In this document: one piece after another, positions 1 through 8,852 of the stretch
How positions within the stretch are numbered: position 1 is the first letter of the stretch
How the letters are laid out: each line of letters begins with the position of its first letter
Source: JAKAGE01 sp035541415
GTDB lineage: Bacteria; Patescibacteriota; Minisyncoccia; UBA6257; 2-01-FULL-56-20
Length of the DNA stretch: 64,000 nucleotides
Assembly: GCA_035541415.1 (NCBI GenBank)
Contig: DATKNI010000030.1
Coordinates: forward strand, 1 to 64,000
Direction: 5' to 3'
Notes under the pieces: model-generated
What the model was told of the DNA's origin: nothing
Databases searched by the model: none
The model's input: the letters and a program-made list of their open reading frames with translations, nothing else
Program-made: the position numbers and the translations under genes

Positions 1-1403
1 ACGTTTGCGCCTTGGCGGGCGAGGTTGTCTTTCACGGATTGCACGCTGCGTTCGTTGCCCGGAATCACCGATGACGAAAGGATAAACGTGTCGCCCGGTT
101 TGATTTTGATGTGGCGGTGTTCGCCGTTGATCATCTTCATGAGTCCGGCGTTCGATTCGCCTTGGGCGCCCGTGGAGAGGATCAAGATTTTTTCATCTTT
201 ATATTTCGCAACTTCCTCAACCGAAATGAGCGTGCCTTCTTTGGCTTTCACGAAGCCCAGTCCCTGCGCGATTTGGATGTTCGTCTTCATCGAGTAGCCG
301 TTCAAGGCCACTTTACGCCCGAGTTTCTCGGCGATCTTGATGATCTCCGCGATGCGGGTGATGAGCGATGCGAACGTTGCCACAATGATGCGCCCTTCCG
401 CAGTTTTGAAAATTTCCTCGAGGTTGCGCTCGACGGTTTTTTCCGAAACGGAATGCCCCGGACGCTCGGCGGCGGTGGAGTCCACCATGAAGCTGTGGAC
501 GCCCATTTTGCCGATAGCTTCGAATTCTTCGAGGCCGTGCGGGTTGCCTTCGTCGTCATAGTCGAGGCGGAAGTCTGCGAAGTGGACGATGTTGCCCGCC
601 GGAGTTTTCATCAAGACGCCCGTCGTTTCCGGAATCGTGTGCGGCACGCCAAAGAAGAGCGCGCCGAAGTTCTGCGAGATCTTCACGTCGGTGCCGTTCT
701 TCACGACCATCACGTTCATCTTGGGCGAATTCGGGAAATCTTCCTGGCGCTTTTCGATGATGGCTTTCGTGATCGACGTTGCGTAGATCGGGGGATTGCC
801 CAGTTTGGCGAGCAAGTGCGGCAATGCGCCGATGTGGTCGTAGTGGCCGTGGGTCAAAATGATCGCTTGGATATTTTCTTTCTTGCGTTCGAGATATTGG
901 ATGTTCGGGATGATGTAGTCGATGCCCGGCGTTTCTTCTTCGGGGAACTGCAAGCCGACGTCGATGATGACGATTTCATTCTTATACTCGAGGAACATGC
1001 AGTTGCGGCCGACTTCCTCGAGGCCGCCAAGCGGCACAAAGCGGACCGCTTCCGGATTCGATTTTATTTCCGGAGCATTGCCCTGCGTTTGGGCGACGAG
1101 CGATTTCGAAGGGCCGAACTTGGCGGCGCTCGAAGGCTTGATGGCGCCCGGACGGTCGACCGGCATGCGGTCGCGGCGCGTGCGGCGGGGGCCGCGTCCC
1201 GGTTTGTGCGGATCTTTTGGCGCATGCGGCGCATGCGGCGCATGAGGCGCGTGCGAAGGCGCGGCAGGATGCTTAGGGGCGTCAGCCGGTTGTTTGGGAA
1301 CTTTGGGCGGCCGCGGACGGATTGCCGGCGGCTTGATGCGCGGACGTTCAGCCGGGGCTGTGGCGTTCTGGGGCGCAATCGGATTATCTGTTTTTTTCAT
1401 CAT
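1..1403 (-). CDS. rnj: Ribonuclease J, N-terminal part (runs off the left edge)
   Basis: This is a metallo-beta-lactamase/beta-CASP ribonuclease that degrades and matures RNA with 5'-exonuclease and endonuclease activity. The gene reads leftward from ATG at 1403 (or the adjacent ATG at 1400) and stays open to base 1, so about 467 codons are visible and the C-terminus is missing. The metal-binding motif HGHYDH is at residues 185-190. The catalytic core begins near residue 120 (RFVPLGGLEEVGRN). The first ~118 residues are an unusual extension rich in Pro, Ala, His, Lys and Arg with a (HAP)n tract, probably disordered and perhaps RNA- or partner-binding. There is no clear Shine-Dalgarno sequence. 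tRNA-Leu lies just upstream on the same strand. Family assignment is firm; the role of the extension is unknown. Confidence 0.93.
   Translation of the reverse strand, partial: MMKKTDNPIAPQNATAPAERPRIKPPAIRPRPPKVPKQPADAPKHPAAPSHAPHAPHAPHAPKDPHKPGRGPRRTRRDRMPVDRPGAIKPSSAAKFGPSKSLVAQTQGNAPEIKSNPEAVRFVPLGGLEEVGRNCMFLEYKNEIVIIDVGLQFPEEETPGIDYIIPNIQYLERKKENIQAIILTHGHYDHIGALPHLLAKLGNPPIYATSITKAIIEKRQEDFPNSPKMNVMVVKNGTDVKISQNFGALFFGVPHTIPETTGVLMKTPAGNIVHFADFRLDYDDEGNPHGLEEFEAIGKMGVHSFMVDSTAAERPGHSVSEKTVERNLEEIFKTAEGRIIVATFASLITRIAEIIKIAEKLGRKVALNGYSMKTNIQIAQGLGFVKAKEGTLISVEEVAKYKDEKILILSTGAQGESNAGLMKMINGEHRHIKIKPGDTFILSSSVIPGNERSVQSVKDNLARQGAN
1217..1262 (-). repeat. 9-nt tandem repeat encoding (His-Ala-Pro)n in RNase J
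   Basis: Near-identical units of the type GCGCATGCG, repeated about four to five times, encode a run of His-Ala-Pro triplets in the N-terminal extension of RNase J. Such units can change copy number by slippage. Confidence 0.7.
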
Positions 1404-1442
1404 TATTTAATTGTTTTTATTTATTAATTCTTTATGAAATCT

Positions 1443-1528
1443 TGGTGCCGCGGGTGGGACTTGAACCCACAAGGCCTTGCGGCCATACGCACCTGAAGCG
1501 TACGTGTCTGCCATTTCACCACCGCGGC
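1443..1528 (-). tRNA. tRNA-Leu(CAG), CCA encoded
   Basis: On the minus strand the acceptor stem GCCGCGG (1528 inward) pairs with CCGCGGC, followed by discriminator A and an encoded CCA (1445-1443). The anticodon loop TTCAGGT gives anticodon CAG, which reads CUG Leu. The long variable arm (GGCCGCAAGGCC) is typical of class II tRNAs, and the T arm contains GGGTTCAAGTCCC. The gene ends about 40 nt upstream of the RNase J start. Confidence 0.95.
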
Positions 1529-1630
1529 AAGAAATAACCCAAACTAACTAAATGTTGTGGCTCAGCTCATTGCGCGAGAAAACGGATGTCATGGCAGATA
1601 GCAGGAAAGGAGTGGTTTACTAGAAACTTG

Positions 1631-1660
1631 AGTATAGCACGGATGGACGGCAAAAGTCAA
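1631..1660 (-). promoter_or_regulatory. Sigma70-type promoter facing tRNA-Leu
   Basis: On the minus strand TTGACT (1660-1655), an 18-nt spacer and TATACT (1636-1631) form a strong -35/-10 pair about 100 nt upstream of tRNA-Leu. It may also feed RNase J. Confidence 0.65.
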
Positions 1661-1705
1661 CAAGCCGAGAGTAATTATGTCGTTGGCATAACCCCGCGAT
1701 GAGCG

Positions 1706-3427
1706 TTATTTGAGCACGCGGGCGGTGTTCAAATACCACGTCGGCACTTCGAGGAAGCGGTCGGAGGGATCGCTCAAAAGCTGCGGCGCCACCCCTTGCA
1801 CATCCTTGTCGGTCACATAGGTGTAGTCCGGGGAATAGAGGAAGATCGCCGGATTGTCATTCACGATTTGGTTTTCGGCGAGGTTGTAGTCGTTCGTGAT
1901 GGCGGTCGTCGAAGCATTTTCGCGGGCGTCTTCGATCGCTTTATCAACTTTGGGATTGCTGTAGATCGAAAGATTGAGGCCCGGATAGAACCGTTCGGAT
2001 GAATCCCAAAAGGCATAGAGGTCGGAGCTCGGCCCGAGCACGTTGCCGAAGATCAGCGCTTCGTAATCGCGATTCTTGATATCCTGGTTCACGATCACGT
2101 CGGCCGATGCGGGCATGAGGTTTACCTGGACGCCGAGCGACTCCCAGGTGTTCTGGATCACGGTTGCGGTCTTTGCGAGGAAATCGATTTCGGGAACGGT
2201 GAGATTGATGGCGAGCGGAATCACCGAATGATTCACGAGCTTGTAGCGGAATCCCGGCGGCACGGGCGTTTCCGTTACTGACGAACTCGCCGAAGCCGAG
2301 CCCGTATTCGTAGAGCTCGCGTCGGTTGCGTCGGGCGCCGGCTGCATGACCCATCCGGCGTTGGTAAGCGTTGTGGATGCGAAGTCGAGCGACGACGTCG
2401 TTACGATGTTTATGGCGTACGGCGCATCCGGAGGAATGGGGCCGAAAGCGGGGACGGCGTGCGCGCCCCATACCTGGTTTACGATGTCCTGCCGGTCGAG
2501 GGAATCCGCGAGGGCCATGCGGACCGCGGGATCCTGGAGCGCGAGATTTTTGCTCTGGTTGAAGAATACGGCGTAGTAACTCGATGTGCGCCATGAGAAC
2601 GTGTCGTAGGGACGGTTAATCTCTGAGACCGCCTCGGGCGATGCGTTGCCGAACGCGTCGATCTGGCCGCTGTTGAATGCCGCGACGAGCGAATTCTCGT
2701 CGTTGAAGAATTGAAAATTAAAATTCTGGATGAGCGGGTTGTCGCCGTTGCCGTTCCATGCGGCAAGATTATACGACGTGATGAAGCCGTTTGGAGCCTT
2801 ATCGTACGAATCAAATTTGTACGGGCCGCTGCCGATCGGCTTCAGATTGTATTCGGAAAGGTGCCAGTTGCCCGGCGGCGCGTCGGCAAACAGATGCTTC
2901 GGCAGGATGTATAAGTTTTTGAGCGTGTCGCCGAAGTTGGCGTACGGATTCACGAGATTAAACTGCACTTCAAGTTCGCTCACGCGGCTTGCGGCGACGC
3001 CTTGCCAGCTCGGATAGAGGGGGGATTGCGCATCGGGGTCCTGGATGGACTGGACCGTAAAGACGATGTCGTCGCTCGTGAGTTTTTGTCCGTCGTGCCA
3101 GGTGAGGCCGTCTTTCAAATGCACCGTCCAGACGCGCGTGTCGGACGAGACCGAAACATTATCCGCGATCCCTTCGAGGTTGCTGTACACCATTTTTACG
3201 AGGCCGAGGTCGGTTTCCGAGGTGGCGATCACCGGGTTCACGTATTCCGGCTGGCCGATCATGCCCTCCGTGAAGTCGCCGCCGGCCGCCGGAACGGCGC
3301 GGGTGACGCTCACAAAGACGATGCTCATCACGACGATAAAGCTCGCCACGGCGCCCGTGAACGCAATCACAAAAAGAACGCGCTCGCCGCGCGTGAACAC
3401 CCCGAAAATTTTTTTAAACCAATTCAT
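1706..3427 (-). CDS. Membrane-anchored ABC transporter substrate-binding protein, family 5 (peptide/oligopeptide type)
   Basis: A 573-residue solute-binding protein of the OppA/DppA type (SBP_bac_5), expected to capture peptides or other oligomers outside the membrane. The N-terminus MNWFKKIFGVF is followed by a hydrophobic segment (about residues 18-42) that acts as an uncleaved anchor or signal. The family signature begins soon after (FTEGMIGQPEYVNPV, then a region with WTVHLKDGLTWHDG). A Thr/Ser/Ala-rich stretch (about residues 365-385) looks like a linker insertion. No permease or ATPase genes are adjacent, so transport partners must be elsewhere or the protein works alone. It is followed by tRNA-Leu and preceded by secG on the same strand. 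Confidence 0.85.
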   Translation of the reverse strand: MNWFKKIFGVFTRGERVLFVIAFTGAVASFIVVMSIVFVSVTRAVPAAGGDFTEGMIGQPEYVNPVIATSETDLGLVKMVYSNLEGIADNVSVSSDTRVWTVHLKDGLTWHDGQKLTSDDIVFTVQSIQDPDAQSPLYPSWQGVAASRVSELEVQFNLVNPYANFGDTLKNLYILPKHLFADAPPGNWHLSEYNLKPIGSGPYKFDSYDKAPNGFITSYNLAAWNGNGDNPLIQNFNFQFFNDENSLVAAFNSGQIDAFGNASPEAVSEINRPYDTFSWRTSSYYAVFFNQSKNLALQDPAVRMALADSLDRQDIVNQVWGAHAVPAFGPIPPDAPYAINIVTTSSLDFASTTLTNAGWVMQPAPDATDASSTNTGSASASSSVTETPVPPGFRYKLVNHSVIPLAINLTVPEIDFLAKTATVIQNTWESLGVQVNLMPASADVIVNQDIKNRDYEALIFGNVLGPSSDLYAFWDSSERFYPGLNLSIYSNPKVDKAIEDARENASTTAITNDYNLAENQIVNDNPAIFLYSPDYTYVTDKDVQGVAPQLLSDPSDRFLEVPTWYLNTARVLK

Positions 3428-3463
3428 ATAAAAAAGAACCTGCGAAAATGTACGCTCCGGAAA

Positions 3464-3679
3464 TTACGGGCGGTACAGCTGGACCACCGCCACGCCTACG
3501 AATGCAATGATAAGGATGATCGTGAGATAGAAGATCGTCTTTTCCATGCCGCGGCGCGCTTGGTAGTAACCGCCGTCGCTCGAGCCGCCAAAGAGGCCGG
3601 ACATGCCGGAAGAGCGCTCCTGGAGGAGGATGAGAATAATGATGAGGACGGCGAGTATGATTTGAATGATGGCGATCAT
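3464..3679 (-). CDS. secG: Protein translocase subunit SecG
   Basis: A 71-residue membrane protein with two hydrophobic helices (residues 2-19 and 48-68) flanking a polar loop containing QERSSGMSGLFGG, the conserved SecG loop. It is the accessory subunit of the SecYEG channel. The ATG at 3679 overlaps the stop codon of the upstream membrane protein in an ATGA junction, so the two are translationally coupled. The 5' half of the SecYEG set is represented at the other end of the window by SecE. Confidence 0.92.
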   Translation of the reverse strand: MIAIIQIILAVLIIILILLQERSSGMSGLFGGSSDGGYYQARRGMEKTIFYLTIILIIAFVGVAVVQLYRP

Positions 3680-4044
3680 ACGAGGATGTGAATTAAGAAG
3701 TTGACGGCGCTTACGACAATCGTTGCGATGAAGAGCGCCGGAATGGATTGTATTGTAATCGTTCCATGGAGGAAGTCAATGTGCGACGAGGCGATCGGAA
3801 GAAGATAGAGGACAATCGCATTCACGATGAGCACGCCGAGGCCGAGCGTGATCAGAATGATCGGCCCGAGGATGAGCGTGAGGAGCGGTTTGAGGAAGAA
3901 GTTCAGAATCGCGAGGATGAATCCGAGAATGACGAACTGGAGGAATGTCGCGTTCATCGCAAAGCCCGGAACCCAGCGGTTTGCGAGCCATAAGGCAAAA
4001 GCGTTGCCGAGGGTGATGAGGACGACTTTTACGAGCCAGTGCAT
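3676..4044 (-). CDS. YvlD-like four-helix membrane protein (phage holin 4 superfamily)
   Basis: A 122-residue protein made almost entirely of four transmembrane helices. The pattern NFFLKPLLTLILGPI in the second helix region and NAIVLYLLP in the third is characteristic of the DUF360/YvlD family, often listed as phage holin family 4. Despite that name these are chromosomal proteins of unknown function, linked in some bacteria to envelope stress. It overlaps secG by 4 nt and lies downstream of gpmI. Confidence 0.8.
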   Translation of the reverse strand: MHWLVKVVLITLGNAFALWLANRWVPGFAMNATFLQFVILGFILAILNFFLKPLLTLILGPIILITLGLGVLIVNAIVLYLLPIASSHIDFLHGTITIQSIPALFIATIVVSAVNFLIHILV

Positions 4045-4066
4045 ATGAATAATAATACCACTCCGG

Positions 4067-5608
4067 CTACAGGAGTTCTTCGAGGAGGCTCGTCCCGGTC
4101 ATCTCGGCCGGTTTCTCGATGCCCATGAGCGCGAGGAGCGTCGGCGCGACATCGGCGAGCGACCCGGCGCTCTGGGTGGCGAGATGCTCCGCTCCCACAA
4201 ACTTTCTTCCTTTGAGTTCCGGAGCAATGAGATGCAGCGGCACCGGACTCGCGTCGTGCTGGCTTTCCGGCAGGCCGGTCGTGAGGCTGAGCATCTCCTC
4301 GATGTTCCCGTGATCGGCGGTGATGGCGAGGAGGACTTCCGGGTCGTCGCCGATGGCTTTTATGACGCGGTCGATCTCGCGGTCGATGATGCGGACTGCC
4401 TCGAGCGATGCGTTGTAGTCCGCGGTGTGCGCGATCGCGTCGGCGTTCGCATAATTTACGAGAATGAACGAAAAGCCCTTGCTGTGGATCGCTTCAATGA
4501 GGCGGTCGGTGATCGCTTTGGCCATCATTTCGGGATGCTCCTGCGGATGCAAGCTTGAATCGGTTGGAACGAGCGTCCGGTATTCGCCGGGGAACGGAGG
4601 TTCAACGAGGCCGTTGAAAAAATAGGTGACGTGCGCGTATTTATACGTCTCCGCGATTCGCAGCTGGGCGAGGCCTTTGTCAGAGATCACTTTTCCGAAC
4701 GGGATCGTAACCCGGTCCGCTTCAAAGAGCACGGGCGCTTTCAAACTGTCTTCGTAGTGCGTCATGGTGGCAATGAAAAGATCGTTGAACGGAACCGTCG
4801 GGAACTCCTGGAACGGTTTCATGATGAACGAAGTCGCGATCTGCCGGATGCTGTCCTCGCGATAATTGAAAAAGATGAGCGCGTCGCCGTCTTTGATCCG
4901 CTTCTCATCCGAAAACCGAATCGGCGCGAGATATTCTTCGGTGAGTCCCTGCTTGTAATTCGCTTCAATGAGCGGCGTCGGGTCGTTGACGAGCGGGCCG
5001 AGCTCCTGCGTCATCGTTTGGTAGGCGGTCTGCGTGAGGCGCCAATTGCCGTTGCGGTCCATCGCGTAATAGCGGCCGACGAGCGACGCCATGTATTCCC
5101 GGGGGATTTCCTTCAAAAATCCTTCGAGTGATTTTGGGGGACTGTCTTTGCCGTCGGCAAAAAGATGGAGATTGATGTTTTTGATGCCGGCCGTTTCGGC
5201 CATGGCGATGAGCGCCTTCAGATGATCGATCGAGGCGTGCACATTCGCTTTCGTGAGGAGCCCCGCAAAATTGATCGCCGAATTATTTTTTTTGACGTGG
5301 TCGAATGACTGTATCAAGACGGGATTCTGCATGAAGCTCCCGTCGCGGATCGCCATGGTGATCTTCGGAAAATACTGATAGAGCACTTTGCCCGCGCCGA
5401 GCGTGAGGTGCCCGACTTCGCTGTTGCCGACTTCGCCCCAAGGGAGCCCGACGGCGATCCCCGAAGCCTGCAGGCTCGTCAGGGGATAATTCTGCGCGAG
5501 ATATTCGAACGTCGGCGGTTTTACGACATAGATGGGATTCGATTCGTTATTGGCTCCGATGCCCCATCCGTCGAGCACCACGAGAACCGTCGTTTTCTTG
5601 GCTGCCAT
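4067..5608 (-). CDS. gpmI: 2,3-bisphosphoglycerate-independent phosphoglycerate mutase
   Basis: This enzyme interconverts 3- and 2-phosphoglycerate in lower glycolysis using two manganese ions and a phosphoserine intermediate. It has 513 residues, the usual length. Visible motifs are LDGWG (metal ligand Asp13), the nucleophile loop GNSEVGH (Ser63), and ITADHGNIEEM plus HDASPVPLHLI near the C-terminus for the second metal site. The start MAAKKTTVLVVLDGWG matches family N-termini. It is probably the first gene of a short run gpmI-yvlD-like-secG. RNase Y is divergently transcribed about 150 nt away. Confidence 0.96.
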   Translation of the reverse strand: MAAKKTTVLVVLDGWGIGANNESNPIYVVKPPTFEYLAQNYPLTSLQASGIAVGLPWGEVGNSEVGHLTLGAGKVLYQYFPKITMAIRDGSFMQNPVLIQSFDHVKKNNSAINFAGLLTKANVHASIDHLKALIAMAETAGIKNINLHLFADGKDSPPKSLEGFLKEIPREYMASLVGRYYAMDRNGNWRLTQTAYQTMTQELGPLVNDPTPLIEANYKQGLTEEYLAPIRFSDEKRIKDGDALIFFNYREDSIRQIATSFIMKPFQEFPTVPFNDLFIATMTHYEDSLKAPVLFEADRVTIPFGKVISDKGLAQLRIAETYKYAHVTYFFNGLVEPPFPGEYRTLVPTDSSLHPQEHPEMMAKAITDRLIEAIHSKGFSFILVNYANADAIAHTADYNASLEAVRIIDREIDRVIKAIGDDPEVLLAITADHGNIEEMLSLTTGLPESQHDASPVPLHLIAPELKGRKFVGAEHLATQSAGSLADVAPTLLALMGIEKPAEMTGTSLLEELL

Positions 5609-5759
5609 CCCATTATTTTAAATGAAAACCTGATTTTTAGTAATTTTGCGGCGTTTTGCGGGCCGGCGGCGCGATTGACCCGGCCTTTTGGAAGCGATAT
5701 TATATGAGTACCGAAAAGTCATTAAAAAATTATGAAATTTGCAGCCACTACGTACTCAT

Positions 5760-7286
5760 ATGGATACCACCACATTCTTAGTGGCGGTGATCACGCTTGG
5801 CGTGGGAGCCGCCGTCGGGTATATCGCGAGGAAAGTTTGGGCACAAAAGCAGCTCGGGGGAGTCGAAGAACAAATCAAAAAGAATCTTGCTGACGCGGAG
5901 ACGCGCGGCAAGGAAATCGTCCTTGAGGCAAAAGAAAAAGCTGCCTCGCTTTTGGTCGAATGGAAGAACGAAGAAAAAGACCGCCGCCGCGAGATCGACG
6001 AGATTGAGAAGCGGGTTCTTCAGCGCGAGGAATCGCTCGATAAAAAACTGAACGATCTGACCACGGAGCAATCCAAGGTTCGCAGCCATGAAGACGCCAT
6101 AAAGGCCCGCGAAGAGGAGCTCGCCAAGCGGGAAGGGGAGATCGGGTCGCGCATCGAGAAGGTGAGCGGCATGACCGTTGCCGAAGCGCGCGAAGAAATT
6201 TTCCGCCGCGCAAAAGATGACCGTTCCCAGGATCTCGCCCAGCTCATCCAAAAAATGGACCGCGAGAACCGCGAGGAGATCGAGAAGAAAGCCGCCGACA
6301 TCATTACGACCGCGCTTCAGCGCTATGCGCGCTCGCACGTCGCCGAAATTACGACGACGCTTTTCCCGCTCCACGATGAAGAACTGAAAGGCAAGATCAT
6401 CGGACGCGAAGGCCGCAACATCCGCGCGCTCGAACGCGCGACGGGCGTGGAATTCATCATTGACGAAGCGCCGGATGCCATCATCATCTCATCGTTTGAT
6501 CCGTACCGCCGCGAGACGGCGCGCATGGCGCTCGAAAAGCTCGTGAAAGACGGCCGCATCCAGCCGGCCAAGATCGAAGAAAAAGTTGAGGAGGCGAAAG
6601 CCGAACTCAACAAGCGGTCGCAGGAAATTGGAGAACAAGCCGCACAGGACCTTGGCGTCTTTGATCTGCCGAAAGAGCTTCTCCAGCTCCTCGGCCGCCT
6701 GCATTTCCGCACGAGCTTCGGACAGAACGTTCTCGTGCACTCGGTTGAGATGGCGTACATCAGCGAAATGATGGCGCGCGAACTCGGCTTGAATCCCGAA
6801 GTCGCCAAGAAAGGCGCATTGCTCCACGACATCGGCAAGGCGATCGACCACGAAGTGGAAGGCACGCATGTCGACCTCGGCATGAAGCTTCTCAAGAAAT
6901 ACAACGTGGATGAACGGGTGATCGAAGCGATGCAATCGCACCACGAAGATTATCCGTATGCCCGGCCCGAAGCCTACGTCGTCACGGCGGCAGACGTTTT
7001 GAGCGCCGCACGTCCGGGCGCCCGGCGCGGCACGCTTGAGACGTACATCAAGCGCCTTGCCGACCTTGAACGCATCGCAAACGAATTCCCTGGCGTCAAA
7101 AACTCCTACGCCATCGCGGCCGGCCGCGAGCTCCGGGTTTTCGTGGTTCCTGAAAAAATCGACGATTTCCGAGCCCTGGAGCTTGCCCGTGAAATAGCCA
7201 ATAAAATCCAAGCGGAACTCAAATATCCGGGTGAAATCAAAGTGAACGTGATCCGGGAAATCCGCGCCGTCGAATATGCCCGGTAG
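5760..7286 (+). CDS. rny: Ribonuclease Y
   Basis: A membrane-anchored endoribonuclease that starts mRNA decay. The ATG at 5760 gives 508 residues and places a transmembrane helix at once (about 5-22); an upstream in-frame start would only add six polar residues. A long Glu/Lys/Arg-rich coiled coil covers about residues 30-180. The KH domain (GKIIGREGRNIRALE) is near 211-225, and the HD domain carries HSVEMAYIS and LLHDIGK (about 353-359). With RNase J in the same window, this bacterium has both main enzymes of RNase E-independent decay. Confidence 0.96.
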   Translation: MDTTTFLVAVITLGVGAAVGYIARKVWAQKQLGGVEEQIKKNLADAETRGKEIVLEAKEKAASLLVEWKNEEKDRRREIDEIEKRVLQREESLDKKLNDLTTEQSKVRSHEDAIKAREEELAKREGEIGSRIEKVSGMTVAEAREEIFRRAKDDRSQDLAQLIQKMDRENREEIEKKAADIITTALQRYARSHVAEITTTLFPLHDEELKGKIIGREGRNIRALERATGVEFIIDEAPDAIIISSFDPYRRETARMALEKLVKDGRIQPAKIEEKVEEAKAELNKRSQEIGEQAAQDLGVFDLPKELLQLLGRLHFRTSFGQNVLVHSVEMAYISEMMARELGLNPEVAKKGALLHDIGKAIDHEVEGTHVDLGMKLLKKYNVDERVIEAMQSHHEDYPYARPEAYVVTAADVLSAARPGARRGTLETYIKRLADLERIANEFPGVKNSYAIAAGRELRVFVVPEKIDDFRALELAREIANKIQAELKYPGEIKVNVIREIRAVEYAR

Positions 7287-7328
7287 GTCCACCCAGCACC
7301 ACTTTTATAAAGCGGTGCTGGGCCGGAC
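7287..7328. terminator. Hairpin after RNase Y, no U-tract
   Basis: GTCC-A-CCCAGCACC-A-CTTT pairs with AAAG-C-GGTGCTGGG-C-CGGAC around a 3-nt loop. The stem is long but no run of T follows, so it is either a 3'-end stabiliser or a factor-assisted terminator. It immediately precedes the promoter region of the next gene. Confidence 0.5.
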
Positions 7329-7364
7329 TTGCATAAATAAACCGTATGATATACTGATACCCAT

Positions 7365-8846
7365 ATGGATTCCATCTTTAATTATCCGCTCGTAACGTCG
7401 GTTCTTGCGGCATTGCTCCTGGTCGGCATCGTCGGAAAGTTTCTCAAGTTCTCGTTCGAAAAAATAACGCGGTGGTACCTCTACGTCGCGGTACTCGCCG
7501 TCGCGGTTGTGATGGATTCGATCTTCTTCCCGTTCATCGGAGGAAAAGATTGGTTTTTCCGCTTCTCAACCGAGCTCGCGCTCATTTCTGCCGTCATGTG
7601 GTGGGCCTTTGAAGCCCGTGCCGGGGAAGTGAAGCAGCTCATCACGACAACCTACAAGAAGCCGCTCGTGATTGCGGTGACGATATTCGTTGTCGCATTC
7701 CTCCTTGCGTGCGTCTTTGCGCTCGATATCCACGCCGCATTTTGGTCAAACTTTGAGCGTGGCGAAGGCGGTTTCCAGATGATCCACTATTATCTCTTCT
7801 TCATGCTCCTCGTCATGTTTATGAAAGATGAGGCTGATTGGAAGAATCTTTTCCGCTTCTCGCTCGTCGCGGCAGGGCTTATGATCGGCTACGGCCTCCT
7901 CGGCAACTTCATGGTTGGCGGTTTCATCGGCCCGTACGCGGGCGGGGGAGCGCCGACGACGGGATGGTTCCATGTTTTGATCGATGGCCGCTTCCAGGGA
8001 TCGCTTGGCAATCCTGCCTATGTAGCGCCGTATCTCATGTTCGCGATATTCTTTGCGGCATGGCTCTGGCTTTCCACAAAGCGCGATAAATCAAATGCCA
8101 ACCTTGCGGCATGGGGTTACAGCTTGCTCATCGTCGCATTCCTTTTCTTCTTCATGCTCACGCAAACTCGCGGCGCGCTCCTCGGCCTTGTCCTTGGAAT
8201 CGTTGCGCTCCTTCTCTACTTTGCATTCACCGGCAGCCCGAGAGCAAAGAAATGGACGGCCGCCGTCGCGCTGCTGCTCATCGTCCTCGGCATCGGCGCG
8301 TATGCGGAGCGCAACAGTGCGTTCGTGCAGAAGCTGCCGGAGGGCCGCCTCCTTCAACTCAGCGCTTCCGACTACACCGCGCAGACCCGCTTCTGGGTTT
8401 GGCAGGAAGCCTGGAAAGGATTTTTGGAACGCCCGGTTTTCGGCTGGGGTCCGGAAAACTTCACGGCGGTTTACGACAAATTCTTTGATCCGCGTTTCTA
8501 TGTCCCGGGACAGAACACCGAGACGTGGTTTGACCGCGCGCACAGCGTCTACTTCGATTATCTTTCCGAGACCGGCATCGTAGGCTTGCTCGCATATCTT
8601 TCGATCTTTGCAACGTTCTTCTGGGAATTCTTCCGCCGCAGGAATCTCCACAAGCGCGCGGAGCACGGGGGAACGACCACGCTCCTTCGCGGCGCATTGC
8701 TCGCCATGCCGATCGCATATCTCGTGCAAGGCGCGGCAATCTTCGACGTGTTCCCGATGTATCTTTGTCTCTTCACCTTCCTTGGATTTGCAACATACTA
8801 TTTCTCCGTCCATCGTCGTGAGGATGTAACGGCAAACGCCAACTAG
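7365..8846 (+). CDS. O-antigen ligase/polymerase-family membrane protein (Wzy_C)
   Basis: A 493-residue polytopic membrane protein with about 12 hydrophobic helices. It contains the Wzy_C signature TQTRGALLGL, the extracytoplasmic loop RFWVWQEAWKGF...VFGWGPENF and the HSVYFDYLSETGIVG segment typical of O-antigen ligases and polymerases, which join lipid-linked glycans to an acceptor or to each other. It opens the glycan locus. A TATACT box lies 9 nt before the ATG, suggesting a very short leader. Sequence alone cannot separate polymerase from ligase; in CPR such proteins may also glycosylate surface proteins. Confidence 0.82.
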   Translation: MDSIFNYPLVTSVLAALLLVGIVGKFLKFSFEKITRWYLYVAVLAVAVVMDSIFFPFIGGKDWFFRFSTELALISAVMWWAFEARAGEVKQLITTTYKKPLVIAVTIFVVAFLLACVFALDIHAAFWSNFERGEGGFQMIHYYLFFMLLVMFMKDEADWKNLFRFSLVAAGLMIGYGLLGNFMVGGFIGPYAGGGAPTTGWFHVLIDGRFQGSLGNPAYVAPYLMFAIFFAAWLWLSTKRDKSNANLAAWGYSLLIVAFLFFFMLTQTRGALLGLVLGIVALLLYFAFTGSPRAKKWTAAVALLLIVLGIGAYAERNSAFVQKLPEGRLLQLSASDYTAQTRFWVWQEAWKGFLERPVFGWGPENFTAVYDKFFDPRFYVPGQNTETWFDRAHSVYFDYLSETGIVGLLAYLSIFATFFWEFFRRRNLHKRAEHGGTTTLLRGALLAMPIAYLVQGAAIFDVFPMYLCLFTFLGFATYYFSVHRREDVTANAN

Positions 8847-8852
8847 AAAACC

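Noticed and set aside
1200..1262. Short direct repeats that could suggest a CRISPR fragment
   Set aside because: Units are only 9 nt, have no spacers and lie in frame inside RNase J. No CRISPR array or cas gene was seen anywhere in the window.
111..1427. Long open frame on the plus strand (438 codons) at the left edge
   Set aside because: It is the antisense of RNase J; its product is Arg/Asp/Phe-rich without any recognisable motif, while the minus frame carries HGHYDH and the full RNase J core.
3676..4044. Phage holin, hinting at a prophage
   Set aside because: The YvlD/DUF360 group is only named after holins; there are no phage genes nearby and it is coupled to secG.
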